NCBI RefSeq assembly: GCF_004684095.1
Contig: NZ_SRII01000017.1
Span: 16,317 to 80,316 of the forward strand
Length of the DNA: 64,000 nt
Direction of reading: 5' to 3'
Origin: Hymenobacter sp. UV11
GTDB lineage: Bacteria; Bacteroidota; Bacteroidia; Cytophagales; Hymenobacteraceae
The notes below the pieces were generated by a model. That model saw only the letters and a list, made by a program, of their open reading frames with translations, did no database searches and was not told where the DNA came from. A program made the translations under genes and the position numbers. Of this stretch, positions 52,757-61,084 are shown one piece after another; the stretch's first letter is position 1, and each line of letters opens with the position of its first letter.

Positions 52757-53073
52757 TCGTATCCAGGAACCGCCTTCGATAAAACCAATAATTGATGGAA
52801 GGCACGCATCACAGCTAACGGCGTCACTCATAGCCTGGGTACTTATGCCACGCAGTTGGAAGCGTACGCAGCGGCGAAAGCCGCCAAGCAAGTGCCGGCT
52901 GATGCGTCCGACTTGTTCGAGCAGCCTGAAATGCCGGCTGTACTGGTCCACAAGGAAAAATACAAAAGTAGCTCAGCATAACTGGCTCGTGGAAACCCAG
53001 CTGCCATTGTCTTTGCTGGAGGCACGCATCTTTGTCTTGATGCTGCGCTGCCTATATAAGTATGACGAGGGCG
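52757..53073 (+). pseudogene. Rep gene relic (copy A, third initiator)
   Basis: Reads NSYPGTAFDKTNN, a TGA, WKARITANGVTHSLGTYATQ, then after a frameshift HNWLVETQLPLSLLEARIFV and MLRCLYKYDEG. This parallels the N-terminus of the 54717 initiator (NPFAGATFDKSRQKWKA, LKSLGYYNTQ, ALTLVEARIFVLFL). It is cut by the IS4 element at 53074. The 52480-52756 leader also resembles the leader of the 54717 gene. Confidence 0.68.
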
Positions 53074-54277
53074 TACTCTACCCTACTAAAAAGTAGTGGG
53101 GCATAAAAACGGGGCAGCCCGACCTTTAGGGTTCCTACGCCACCAAACCCGTTCTGCCCCGTGAAGCAACGCCTTAGTGCTAAAATTACGACGATTCTCC
53201 AACGGGCACCCGTGGTGCGTAATCTGGCTCGCCAAAAGTTTGTTGCGCAGTTTGTTATCGCCCTGCTCAAGAGCCGCAACGTGCAGTTCGGCGAGGTGGC
53301 CCAGCACCTGAATGATGCGGTCAAAGTGGCCTCGAACGAAACCCGCATTCAGGAATTCTTTCGCGAAACTGACCTCAACTACCTAGTGCTGGCGTAATTG
53401 TTAATCAGCTTGTTGCCGGCCCAGGGTAAGCTACGCCTGTGCCTGGACCGCACTGAATGGGAGTTCGGCCGCTGCCAGGTTACTATCCTGCTCGTAACCG
53501 TGGGCCGGGGGGCGTTTCAAGTGCCCCTTTACTGGGAGTTGCTCGACAATCGCAGTAGCAATTCCAACGCCTCAGACCGCATCGCCCTGCTACAGGTCTG
53601 CGTCCAACTGCTGGGCCGGGCGCGCATCGGCCTCGTGCTGGGTGACCGCGAATTCGTGGGCCATAAGTAGCTGAAATGGCTCAAAGACAACGGCTTGAAC
53701 TTCGTCATGCGCTTGCCCCGGCACCACTTGCTAACCTTTGCTTGCGGTCGCCAGCAGGCCATCGCTGACCTGGGCTTATCGCGCGGGCAGACCCGGCGCT
53801 TTGCCCACTGCCAGGTGGATGGGGTCTGGGGCCAGGTCTGGGTCAAAGCGCTGGCCGGCAACGACTTTCTGTTTCTCTTTGGCAACGTCGGCTTGGCGTA
53901 CATGGACCAACTCTACGCCAAGCGCTGGACGATTGAGCAGTGCTTCCAGAACCTAAAAGGCCGGGGCTTTAACTTGGAGGCCACCCACTTGCGTTGCCGC
54001 CACAAGCTGCGCAAACTCGTGGCCCTAGTCAGTCTGGCCTACGCCTGCTGCCTAAGCGTAGGCACGCTGGCTGACCAGAAGCTGCGGCCCATCGCCCGCA
54101 AAAACCACGGCTACCGCGCGACGAGCCTCAGCCGCCACGGCCTAAACGTGCTCCGGCAACTCACGCGCCCCAGCACCTGTCCAGACCACCCCCTCGCCCG
54201 ACTGGTTGAACGATTACTGGATTGGCTTGCCAGACAACTACTTAACCTTCACTTAACTAAAATAGTAGGGTAGAGTA
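53074..54277 (+). mobile_element. IS4-family element
   Basis: 1204 bp with terminal inverted repeats TACTCTACCCTACTA (53074-53088) and TAGTAGGGTAGAGTA (54263-54277). It carries one transposase frame with two in-frame stops and interrupts the copy-A rep relic. Confidence 0.82.
53161..54273 (+). pseudogene. IS4-family transposase with two in-frame stops
   Basis: One frame of 370 codons from GTG 53161, broken by TAA (53395-53397) and TAG (53668-53670, probably a Trp codon). DDE acids are in LCLDRTEWEFG, GLVLGDREFVGHK and YAKRWTIEQCFQNLKGRGFNLE. The rest is well conserved, so inactivation is recent or the protein is supplied in trans. Confidence 0.85.
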
Positions 54278-54716
54278 TGATGCGAGAAAACATAATGCAA
54301 GCATCAGCTATGAATTACCAGTTGCGAGTATCTGCAAACGTATAACATGTACGTACATTGATTCCCCCCCTTAGTGTGCGCAGCAATCGCCAGGCCCCGA
54401 GATACAAGCCCATTACCTTTTTGAGATACAAAAAAAGAAAAAAGTAAGAGGAATGTCATTCCTTATTTTTTATTAATTCTTATTATATATTAGAGGGTCC
54501 GTAACTATTTGGAAAATAGAGATTTATGATAGTGAGATGGGAGCCCGTTACCTCTGAGATACGAGCCCGTTACCTCTGAGATACGAGCCCGTTACCTCTG
54601 AGATACGAGCCCGTTACCTCTGAGATACGAGCCCGTTACCTCTGAGATACAAATGGGATACAAATGAATTAGTATCTGACACCTATCTTGCTGACTGGAT
54701 TACTACTAAACCAGTT
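54278..54716. promoter_or_regulatory. Iteron-type plasmid replication origin (origin 2)
   Basis: Five tandem 22-bp iterons with core GAGCCCGTTACCTCT lie at 54534-54643 (the first differs at two bases). A degenerate sixth is at 54399-54420 (core AAGCCCATTACCTTT). An AT-rich stretch around 54460-54500 is the likely melting region. The array ends 73 bp before the initiator start at 54717. Unit length of two helical turns is typical of Rep-binding iterons. Confidence 0.88.
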
Positions 54717-55883
54717 ATGCCAAAAAACCCGTTTGCAGGTGCCACTTTCGATAAGAGCCGCCAAAAGTGGAAAGCTCAAGCCCGTTTTGCCGGGGTTTTA
54801 AAGAGCTTAGGTTACTATAACACGCAGGTCGAGGCGCATGAAGCTGTGGTACAAGCTCGGCAGCAGCCAGCTGAGCTTGCAATCACTCGGCGCTCGATCG
54901 TCGAAGCATCGGGCGGTAATTCGCCCACAGTGGCCCAAAGTAATGTGCTTATTGAGCAGCCTTGGGCCTTGACGTTAGTTGAGGCAAGGATCTTTGTTTT
55001 GTTTTTACAACAGCTACCCCGTGATGAAACAGAAAGCAGGCGACTAGTAGTACCCTTAAAAGAGTTAGTAGGAGCTACCCCTATTGGTGGACGGGGATAC
55101 CAGTACCTGCATTCAGCTTTGGAAGGGTTAGCGGCTGTACAGGTTACGTTGCCAGTGCCTAACCGTCAGCATGACTGGCATAGGGCACCACTAGTACACT
55201 CGATGAAATTAGATAGTGGCCAAGGAACTATCTCAGGGTATTTTTCACCTGATGTGCTACCCTATCTCACCAATTTAGCAGAGAACTTTACTCTGGGCCA
55301 AGTGGCTGATTTGCTCAGTATAAAAAGCCCTACTACTCACCGTTTCTATTGGTTACTGAAATCGTGGGAATTCCGTAGCCCGGTTACGGTACCTGTGGCT
55401 CGACTGAAAGAGTTGACTACCGGTCAGGCCTACCCCCAGTACTCCGATTACCGGCGCAATGCGCTGATACCCGCTGTGGCGGAATTGAACGAGCTGAGTT
55501 TTGAAATAAGTTATAAGGAACACAAGCTTGGCCGCTCTGTCGATAAGGTAGAGTTTTCTATCAAGAGTAAGGCTCGTCCAATACCTAAGCAGCTTATCCT
55601 GCCCTTGGATAAGGAAAAGGGCACTGTAGTTACTGTAGTGTCGGAGTTGACACCTTTGCAGCAGAAGGTGCAAACGCGGCTGCAGAAACTCAAGCTGACG
55701 CAGGCTCAAGTCAAGAAAGTACTCGACGTGGTAGTAGGGGAGGAGCAGCTCACGAAGGTGCTGAAAGAAACTTATCCCGTCCTCCGTGACTTCGAAACGA
55801 AGGCGAAGCCCGGAGAGAATGTAGCCGCAGCGACGATGGCGCTCTTGAAGAGTACATTTCCGGCTATTTGGGCTAGTAACTGA
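54717..55883 (+). CDS. Rep_3 initiator with N-terminal AP2-like domain; stop provided by an IS
   Basis: 388 aa. Residues 1-45 (NPFAGATFDKSRQKWKAQARFAGVLKSLGYYNTQVEAHEAV) resemble an AP2/ERF-like DNA-binding fold. The initiator part has WALTLVEARIFVLFLQQL and VVPLKELVG (WH1) and LADLLS-like AENFTLGQVADLLSIKSPTTHRFYWLLKSW with VPVARLKELTTG (WH2). A C-terminal extension (QKVQTRLQKLKLTQAQVKKVLDVV) follows. The TGA at 55881-55883 is the first three bases of the IS3 terminal repeat, so the native C-terminus may have been longer. Confidence 0.85.
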   Translation: MPKNPFAGATFDKSRQKWKAQARFAGVLKSLGYYNTQVEAHEAVVQARQQPAELAITRRSIVEASGGNSPTVAQSNVLIEQPWALTLVEARIFVLFLQQLPRDETESRRLVVPLKELVGATPIGGRGYQYLHSALEGLAAVQVTLPVPNRQHDWHRAPLVHSMKLDSGQGTISGYFSPDVLPYLTNLAENFTLGQVADLLSIKSPTTHRFYWLLKSWEFRSPVTVPVARLKELTTGQAYPQYSDYRRNALIPAVAELNELSFEISYKEHKLGRSVDKVEFSIKSKARPIPKQLILPLDKEKGTVVTVVSELTPLQQKVQTRLQKLKLTQAQVKKVLDVVVGEEQLTKVLKETYPVLRDFETKAKPGENVAAATMALLKSTFPAIWASN

Positions 55884-55929
55884 GGTGATCGGGTAAAAGT
55901 GGACACGGGGAAAGTACCTTTCCTTTGTC

Positions 55930-56213
55930 ATGGAAGCAGCAAAACCAGCCCGTAAACGGCAACGAACCAAGTAGGAGGCGGCCTTTCGGACCGAGGCGGT
56001 GCGCCGCGTCACGCAGGGCGGGCAAGCAGCGACGCGGGTAGCACAAGCGTTAGGCCGTGTTGGGTAAGTGGATGCGGGCGGCCCGCAGCCAAGCCAGCCG
56101 CCCAGCAGGAAGTGAAGTGCTGGAGCAGGAAAACAAGCAGTTACGGGCCCAACTGGCGCGTGCGGAGATGGAGTAGAATATGTTAACAAAAACGCTGACC
56201 AATTACCTGCTGT
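55930..56213 (+). pseudogene. IS3 OrfA, broken
   Basis: Starts MEAAKPARKRQRTK, then TAG; continues EAAFRTEAVRRVTQGGQAATRVAQALG and shifts. The zipper part (ENKQLRAQLARAEM) ends in another TAG. Not functional. Confidence 0.75.
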
Positions 56214-56242
56214 AAGCGTAGGCTCTCGCAACCGACGGGCCG

Positions 56243-57122
56243 ATGAAACGCTTTCCCTTCATTGCCTTACACGCCCAGCGCTGGCCCGTGCGCCAGCAGT
56301 GCCAGGTGCTGGGCGTCAGTCCCAGCGGGTACTATGCTTGGCGCAAGCGGGCGCCTGCCCCGGCGGCCGAGCCCGCGCCGGTCGCCTGGCAAGCGGCGGC
56401 TCAACGTGTGTTTACCACCCATGCCGGCCGCTACGGTCAGCGCCGACTACGGGCCCAACTGCGGCGCGAAGGCCATGCGGTGGGCCGGCAGCGGCTGCGT
56501 GGCTGGCTCAGCCGCAGTGGCTTACGGGCCATCTGCACGCGGGTTGGCACCCGGCCGCCGCGCACCACCCAGGCCGCCCCGCAGGCCATTGCCGCGGCTA
56601 ATAAATTAGCCACCTGGCCCGCGGCCACGGCCCTCAACCAGATTTGAGTGGGCGACATTACCTACCTGGCCCTGGTCACGGGGCAGGGGGCGTACCTGGC
56701 CTGCTGGGGCGATGCCGTTGAGCGCCGCGTTGTTGGCTGGCACGTGAGCGAGTCCCTACACACGGACTTGATGCTGACCGCTTTTAAGCGGGCGGTGGCC
56801 GTCTGCCAACCGCCACCGGGCCTGCTCGTGCATGCCGACCGCGGCAGCCACTACTCCAGCGCCGCCTTTACCCAGCTGCTGGACCGCACCCGGGCCATTG
56901 CCAGTCTGAGCCGGCCGGGCCAACGACAACGCCCTGGCCAAGAGTGGTTGGAGAACGCTCAAAACCGAGCTGCTGCCCCATTGAGCCTGCTTTGCCGACC
57001 TGGAAGCAGCCCGCTTAGAACTGACCGAATACCTGGACCACTAGTATAATACCCAGCGCCTGCACTCGGCCCTGGGTTGCTACACCCCGCTCGAAATTGA
57101 ACTTCACTAGCGCTTTAACTGA
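56243..57122 (+). pseudogene. IS3 OrfB, several stops
   Basis: The first 134 codons are open to NQI, where TGA replaces the Trp of WVGDITY. The frame resumes with VGDITYLALVTGQGAYLACW and VHADRGSHYSSAAF, then a frameshift near NDNALAKSGW and further TGA/TAG codons before 57122. The DDE core is broken. Confidence 0.82.
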
Positions 57123-57158
57123 CCTTAGCTTTGTATCCAGTAGTACCCGACCACCTCC

Positions 57159-57436
57159 ATTTTGAGTATGTCTAGCACAAGGGACTATCAAGAAGCAGAA
57201 GCAGGGAGCACTACCGGGAAATTTTAGTTAGAGACGATCCTGCTTTTTAGTCCTTGCAATAAGCTGTGGCTATTGTCCGTCTGCCGGTCCGACCGATGGC
57301 TAGCGCATCTGTATTGTTTTGCAGCGCTGACTTGCCTGCTGCCAGGTAAAATTCTAACATACCTGGCGAACGCTGACAGCATCTGCAGCACCTACTAACA
57401 AGGAGAGCAGCATCAGCGTGAGATATGTCCGTGATT
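57159..57436. other. Intergenic region before the hip operon
   Basis: About 280 bp between the IS end and the hip operators with no recognisable gene or repeat. Confidence 0.4.
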
Positions 57437-57537
57437 GTATACCCGATCAGGGGTATTTTTCAACTAGTGATCGTATATTTGCACCCTTACGGGTACGAAA
57501 ATAGTTATCTTCAACTCATTGCCCCCGTTCGGGTATC
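57437..57537 (+). promoter_or_regulatory. hip promoter and operator-like dyads
   Basis: Three dyads of the form ACCC-n-GGGT lie before hipB: TATACCCGATCAGGGGTAT (about 57437-57455), CACCCTTACGGGTA (57482-57495) and CCCCCGTTCGGGTAT (57522-57536). TATATTTG at 57474-57481 fits the Bacteroidota -7 element TAnnTTTG and lies between dyads 1 and 2. HipB-type repressors bind such repeated dyads, so autorepression is inferred. Confidence 0.6.
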
Positions 57538-57539
57538 CT

Positions 57540-57758
57540 ATGCTTACCTCCTTGGCTATATTTGTCAAACAACGGCGCAAGCTCTTGCACCTCTCGCAGC
57601 CGGATTTAGCTGCCAAGGCGGGCGTAGGGCTGCGCTTCGTCCGGGAACTGGAACAGGGCAAGCCCACCCTGCAGCTCGACAAAGTGAACGCAGTGCTCCG
57701 GCTCTTCGGCCACGAGCTAGCCCCCGCCCCTCTTGACCGTTCCCTGCTGATTGCTTAA
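57540..57758 (+). CDS. hipB: HipB-like antitoxin/repressor (XRE HTH)
   Basis: 72-aa helix-turn-helix protein: LAIFVKQRRKLLHLSQPDLAAKAGVGLRFVRELEQGKPTLQLDKVNAVLRLFGHELA, the HipB pattern. It would bind the operators upstream and the HipA-type kinase. ATG 57540 is chosen over an upstream in-frame codon (57519) because the family starts directly before the first helix. Its stop is 2 bp before the next gene. Confidence 0.85.
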   Translation: MLTSLAIFVKQRRKLLHLSQPDLAAKAGVGLRFVRELEQGKPTLQLDKVNAVLRLFGHELAPAPLDRSLLIA

Positions 57759-57760
57759 CC

Positions 57761-58093
57761 ATGCGCAGCGCCGAAGTACATCTGCATGGGAAGCTGGCCG
57801 GCCATCTGATTCAGAATGAGGAAGGCTACACTTTCACCTACACGCCGCAGCATTGGCAAGCAACGCTCGCTCAGCCGGTTAGCCTGACCTTGCCCGTGCG
57901 CGAGCAGCCCTACGTGGAGCGGGTGCTCTTTCCCTTCTTTGATGGTCTCATTCCCGAGGGCTGGCTGCTGGAGGTGGCCGAGCGGAATTGGAAGCTCAAT
58001 CCCCGTGACCGCATGGGCCTGCTGCTGGCTTGTTGCCAGGACTGCATCGGGGCCGTTAGTATCTATCCCCTCGCTTCCACCGAAGACGCATGA
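57761..58093 (+). CDS. hipS: HipA N-terminal subdomain protein (HipS-like)
   Basis: 110-aa protein matching only the first subdomain of HipA (couple_hipA): AEVHLHGKLAGHLIQNEEGYTFTYTPQHW, PVSLTLPVREQPYVERVLFPFFDGLIPEGW, and DRMGLLLACCQDCIGAVSIYP. In HipBST systems such a separate HipS acts as the antitoxin for the kinase HipT; that role here is inferred. Its stop overlaps the kinase start (ATGA). Confidence 0.8.
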   Translation: MRSAEVHLHGKLAGHLIQNEEGYTFTYTPQHWQATLAQPVSLTLPVREQPYVERVLFPFFDGLIPEGWLLEVAERNWKLNPRDRMGLLLACCQDCIGAVSIYPLASTEDA

Positions 58094-59040
58094 GCCGCTG
58101 CCTGTACTGCTACCAGCTGCTGCCGGCTGCGGCCCCGGATTACCACACCGCCTGCAGCCGCAAGCTTTTTGGTAAACCCACGCCCCCGGTTTTTCCCTAC
58201 TCGGAAGCGCAGCTGCTTGCCCTGGCCGAACAGATTGTTCGCAGCCATATCACCGTCACGGGCGTGCAGCCCAAGCTCTCGCTCACCATGGCCGCCACTG
58301 GCGAAGCCGCGCAGCCTACCCGCTTCACCATCGTGGGCGCGCTGGGAGCTTATATCCTCAAGCCCCCTACCCCGCACTACCCCAGTCTGCCGGAAGTCGA
58401 AGACCTGACTATGCACCTGGCGGCGCTGGCGGGCCTGGCCACCGTGCCCCACGGCCTGTTGCGCCTGGAAGGGGGGGCGTTGGCCTACGTTACCCGACGC
58501 ATCGACCGGCACCAGGGGCAGAAACTGGCTATGGAAGACATGTGCCAGCTTACGGAGCGGCTGACGGAGCACAAGTACGACGGCTCGCACGAGCAGGTAG
58601 CTAAGGCCATCTTGCGGTACTCCGCTAATCCGGGTCTGGATGTTGTGAATTACTACGAGTTGGTGCTCTTTAGCTTCCTGACCGGTAATGCCGACATGCA
58701 CCTCAAGAACTTCTCGCTGCTGCACGTACCGGGCCTGGGCTACGGTCTGGCCCCGGCCTACGACTTGGTCGCCACGGCGCTGGTTAATCCGGCCGATACG
58801 GAAGAGCTGGCGCTGACGCTCAACGGCCGCAAGAAAAATCTCAAGCCCGCTGACTTTCAGCAGGCAGCGCAGCGCGCCGGCGTCACCGAGAAAGTACTCA
58901 CGGGGCTCTTTACCAAGTTCACGCAGGCCAGGCCGGCCTGGCACCGCTTCATCGACAGCAGCTTCCTCTCGCCGGAGTTGCGGCAAGGGTACCACGCGTT
59001 GCTGGACCGCCGGTTTGCGCAGCTGGGGTTGGCATCATAG
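58090..59040 (+). CDS. hipT: HipA/HipT-like serine-threonine kinase toxin
   Basis: 316-aa kinase lacking the first HipA subdomain. A CLYC-x11-H-x2-C motif (Cys4, Cys7, His19, Cys22) suggests a zinc knuckle. The regulatory loop is VTGVQPKLSL (56-65), the ATP lysine in AYILKPP (Lys91), the catalytic loop GNADMHLKNFSL (199-210, Asp202) and the DFG-like Asp225 in PAYDLV. HipA kinases phosphorylate aminoacyl-tRNA synthetases and stop translation; the target here is unknown. A hairpin terminator follows. Confidence 0.85.
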   Translation: MSRCLYCYQLLPAAAPDYHTACSRKLFGKPTPPVFPYSEAQLLALAEQIVRSHITVTGVQPKLSLTMAATGEAAQPTRFTIVGALGAYILKPPTPHYPSLPEVEDLTMHLAALAGLATVPHGLLRLEGGALAYVTRRIDRHQGQKLAMEDMCQLTERLTEHKYDGSHEQVAKAILRYSANPGLDVVNYYELVLFSFLTGNADMHLKNFSLLHVPGLGYGLAPAYDLVATALVNPADTEELALTLNGRKKNLKPADFQQAAQRAGVTEKVLTGLFTKFTQARPAWHRFIDSSFLSPELRQGYHALLDRRFAQLGLAS

Positions 59041-59056
59041 CCGACGACCGACTTTA

Positions 59057-59117
59057 AGGCTTGCTGCGCCAGCCCTGCATCTCGGCCTCGACTGGCGCAG
59101 CAAGCCTCCGTTTTTTG
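59057..59117 (+). terminator. Rho-independent terminator of the hip operon
   Basis: AGGCTTGCTGCGCCAG (59057-59072) pairs perfectly with CTGGCGCAGCAAGCCT (59092-59107), followed by CCGTTTTTT. It separates the hip operon from the convergent parA-parB-like genes and may stop both. Confidence 0.85.
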
Positions 59118-59134
59118 TGCTTATCCTCGTTCCC

Positions 59135-59626
59135 CTATACTGCTCGCCCGCGCCGAATGCGGTCCCGACGCCGCTGCTCCAGTTCCCGGGTCTGACTGGG
59201 GCGAGGGGGCGCCTGGGGCACGCTGGCAAAGAGCATACTCAACGCTTCCTGCAGTGCCTGCTTCTGCGAGTACTCATAGTTACCCTGGGCTCGCCGGGCG
59301 TGCACATAATCGCGCAGCTGCTCTAACTGCGTACTGCTTACCACGAACGTCTGCCGCAGGTCCCGCTCCTCAACTATCGGTAACTCAACCGTTGGCGAGA
59401 TGGTGTTATTAATATTATTACTGTTACCAGTATTCACTGGCTTTTTAGTTTTCTTGACAGTATCAGTTTTACTAGTGTTATCGGTGTTATCAGGTTCACT
59501 TACTACCTGCTTGCCCGCTGGCACGGCAACGGGCTCATCCGTCAGGTCAAAAAAGTCACGCTCCGAGATGGATTTAGCTGGCTCAGCAGCGGCCGGCGCG
59601 GGGATGGTCTTGAAGGTCTTAGCCAT
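59135..59626 (-). CDS. ParB-like RHH partner of ParA (copy B)
   Basis: 163 aa, encoded 29 bp after parA. The N-terminal segment KTFKTIPAPAAAEPAKSISERDFFDLTDEPV is followed by an Asn/Asp/Thr/Ser/Lys-rich linker, then a C-terminal ribbon-helix-helix: DLRQTFVVSSTQLEQLRDYVHARRAQGNYEYSQKQALQEALSMLFAS. This is the layout of small type Ib partition proteins (ParG-like): disordered tail plus RHH that binds the centromere. It would stimulate ParA ATPase. The linker DNA repeats the motif found upstream of parA. Confidence 0.75.
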   Translation of the reverse strand: MAKTFKTIPAPAAAEPAKSISERDFFDLTDEPVAVPAGKQVVSEPDNTDNTSKTDTVKKTKKPVNTGNSNNINNTISPTVELPIVEERDLRQTFVVSSTQLEQLRDYVHARRAQGNYEYSQKQALQEALSMLFASVPQAPPRPSQTRELEQRRRDRIRRGRAV

Positions 59627-59655
59627 GGGAAGTGCTTGGAACGGAAAAGGAGAAA

Positions 59656-60399
59656 TTAGCGGGCCAGAATCTCCTCTACCAAGGCCTGATAGTCGGTAGC
59701 TCCCGCACTCTTGGGCGCGTAGGTGAAAATATCCTGCGCCAGGTGAGGAGCTTCCCCCAGGGCAATGCTCTCCCGGATGGTAGCATTCAGAACCAGGCCT
59801 GGGTACTTGGCGCGCAGTTGGTCGGCGGTATCCCGGCGCAGCACCTTACGCTGATCGTAGCGCGTAAAGAAGATACCTCCTACCTGCAGCCCCGGATTCA
59901 TGCGCTTCTGCACCTTGCCGACTAGCTCGATTACTTTTTCTACGCCGTCCGTGGCGTAGAGCTGCGCTTCGAGCGGGATATAGAGCGCATCGGCACAGGT
60001 GTAGGCATTGAGGGTGATTAGACCCAGCGCTGGAGGACAATCCAGCAGGATATAGGCGCACTTCTCCCGGAACGGCTCCAGCAGCTCTTTCAGTAGGTAT
60101 TCGCGGTCCAACTCATCGCCTTTCACTTTTTCGAAACCGGAGATGGCAGTCGAGCCAGCTAGCAGGCCCAGGTTCTCACCGACTTTGTACGCGTGCGGCT
60201 TATAGTCCGCTAGCAAGGCTCCGTACACGTTCTTGTCTGCCTTACCGGTCATCAGGCCCTTCGTCAGATTAGTCTGGGGGTCGAGATCAACGAGCATGAC
60301 CTTATGGCCTGCCCGCGCCAGCCCGGCGCCGATGTTCGCTGTGGAGGTCGTTTTACCTACTCCCCCCTTTTGATTGGTAAATGCCAGAATTTTACTCAT
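59656..60399 (-). CDS. parA: Plasmid partition ATPase ParA
   Basis: Deviant Walker A ATPase: FTNQKGGVGKTTSTANIGAGLA (Walker A), MLVDLDPQTNLTKGL (A'), YILLDCPPALGLITLNAYTCADALYIPLEAQ (Walker B). It is 247 aa from ATG 60399; the upstream ATG 60414 is less likely. No N-terminal helix-turn-helix, so type Ib. It segregates the plasmid together with the RHH partner encoded just downstream. Confidence 0.92.
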   Translation of the reverse strand: MSKILAFTNQKGGVGKTTSTANIGAGLARAGHKVMLVDLDPQTNLTKGLMTGKADKNVYGALLADYKPHAYKVGENLGLLAGSTAISGFEKVKGDELDREYLLKELLEPFREKCAYILLDCPPALGLITLNAYTCADALYIPLEAQLYATDGVEKVIELVGKVQKRMNPGLQVGGIFFTRYDQRKVLRRDTADQLRAKYPGLVLNATIRESIALGEAPHLAQDIFTYAPKSAGATDYQALVEEILAR

Positions 60400-60429
60400 G
60401 GCGCAAATATACACAGCGGGTGTGCCAGT

Positions 60430-60512
60430 TGTATTACTAGTGTTGTCTTTATTCCACGTGTTAGGCCTGTTACGTATATTAACAATATTATTTGTGTTAC
60501 CAATATTACTTG
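60430..60512. promoter_or_regulatory. Candidate centromere (parS) repeats upstream of parA
   Basis: Two copies of a 16-bp motif, TGTATTACTAGTGTTG (60430-60445) and AATATTATTTGTGTTA (60484-60499), lie within 100 bp upstream of parA. Similar 16-mers occur inside both parB-like coding sequences (51567-51783 and 59411-59480). Upstream location is standard for type Ib parS/operator DNA. Confidence 0.5.
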
Positions 60513-60532
60513 CTTGGTTCTCGTTTCAGAAA

Positions 60533-61061
60533 GTCTGGACGTGGACGAAAGGCACCTTAAGCAGTTTGGCCCAGCCCTAACCTGACTTACTGCCGCCGCT
60601 ACGCCCACGCCGAAGGCGGGCAGCATGCCCAGTAGGCTACGCCCTTGCACGGTGGACCGAATGTGACGCTGGTGGCAGCCCTGCCCCCCACCGGGCTGCC
60701 AGCAGCTATGACTGGGAACGGGGCCGTCACCGGTGACGTGTTTGCCGCCTACCTGGAACAGGTGCTTGGCCCCACGCGCGTGCCTGGCGACGAGGTCATG
60801 CGCGGTAAGCTGCCAGCCCACAAAGTGGCTGGCCTGGCGGAATTGGTCGAGGCCCACGGGGCGCGCCTGCTGTACCTACCGCCCTACTTCCCCAACTTCC
60901 ATCCCCTCGAACTCGCCTTCAGCAAGCTCAAAACCTGGCTGCGCACGGTGCAAGCCAACACCCGCGAAGCTTTAGAGGACGTCATCCGAACTGCCACTGA
61001 ATGGGTGACCGGAGGGGACGCTAAAAATTGGTTTGACCAGTGTGGTTACCACGTACCCTAA
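60533..61061 (+). pseudogene. IS630 transposase, C-terminal relic
   Basis: Frames LDVDERHLKQFGPALT, LTYCRRYAHAEGGQHA and, from 60645, HGGPNVTLVAALPPTG and LVEAHGARLLYLPPYFPNFH with LELAFSKLKTWLRTVQ. The Asp of VVLDNLPAHK is replaced (VMRGKLPAHK) and stops interrupt the 5' part, so it is inactive. Same family as 63283-64000. Confidence 0.8.
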
Positions 61062-61084
61062 GCTGAGAACTGCGCTAAGTACCG

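Larger units (their letters stand above)
55881..57158 (+). mobile_element. IS3-family element, decayed
   Basis: Ends TGAGGTGATCGGGTAAAAGT (55881) and the complement of GAGGTGGTCGGGTACT (to about 57158). Same family as 17650-18900, but both genes carry several stops and shifts. It is inserted at the 3' end of the rep gene. Confidence 0.82.

Noticed and set aside
53161..54273. In-frame TAA and TAG in the IS4 transposase taken as stop-codon recoding
   Set aside because: Neighbouring genes use all three stops normally, and other IS copies also carry random TGA, TAA and TAG. Point mutation in a dead element is simpler.
54534..54643. Tandem 22-bp repeats considered as a CRISPR array
   Set aside because: Units abut with no spacers and sit directly before a rep gene, so they are iterons. 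No cas gene is present.
57425..57736. 103-codon frame overlapping hipB in another phase
   Set aside because: It covers the operators and hipB out of frame; the HTH frame at 57540 is clearly the coding one.
59015..59326. 103-codon frame across the hip terminator
   Set aside because: It reads through a strong terminator hairpin and the 3' end of the parB-like gene; no family.
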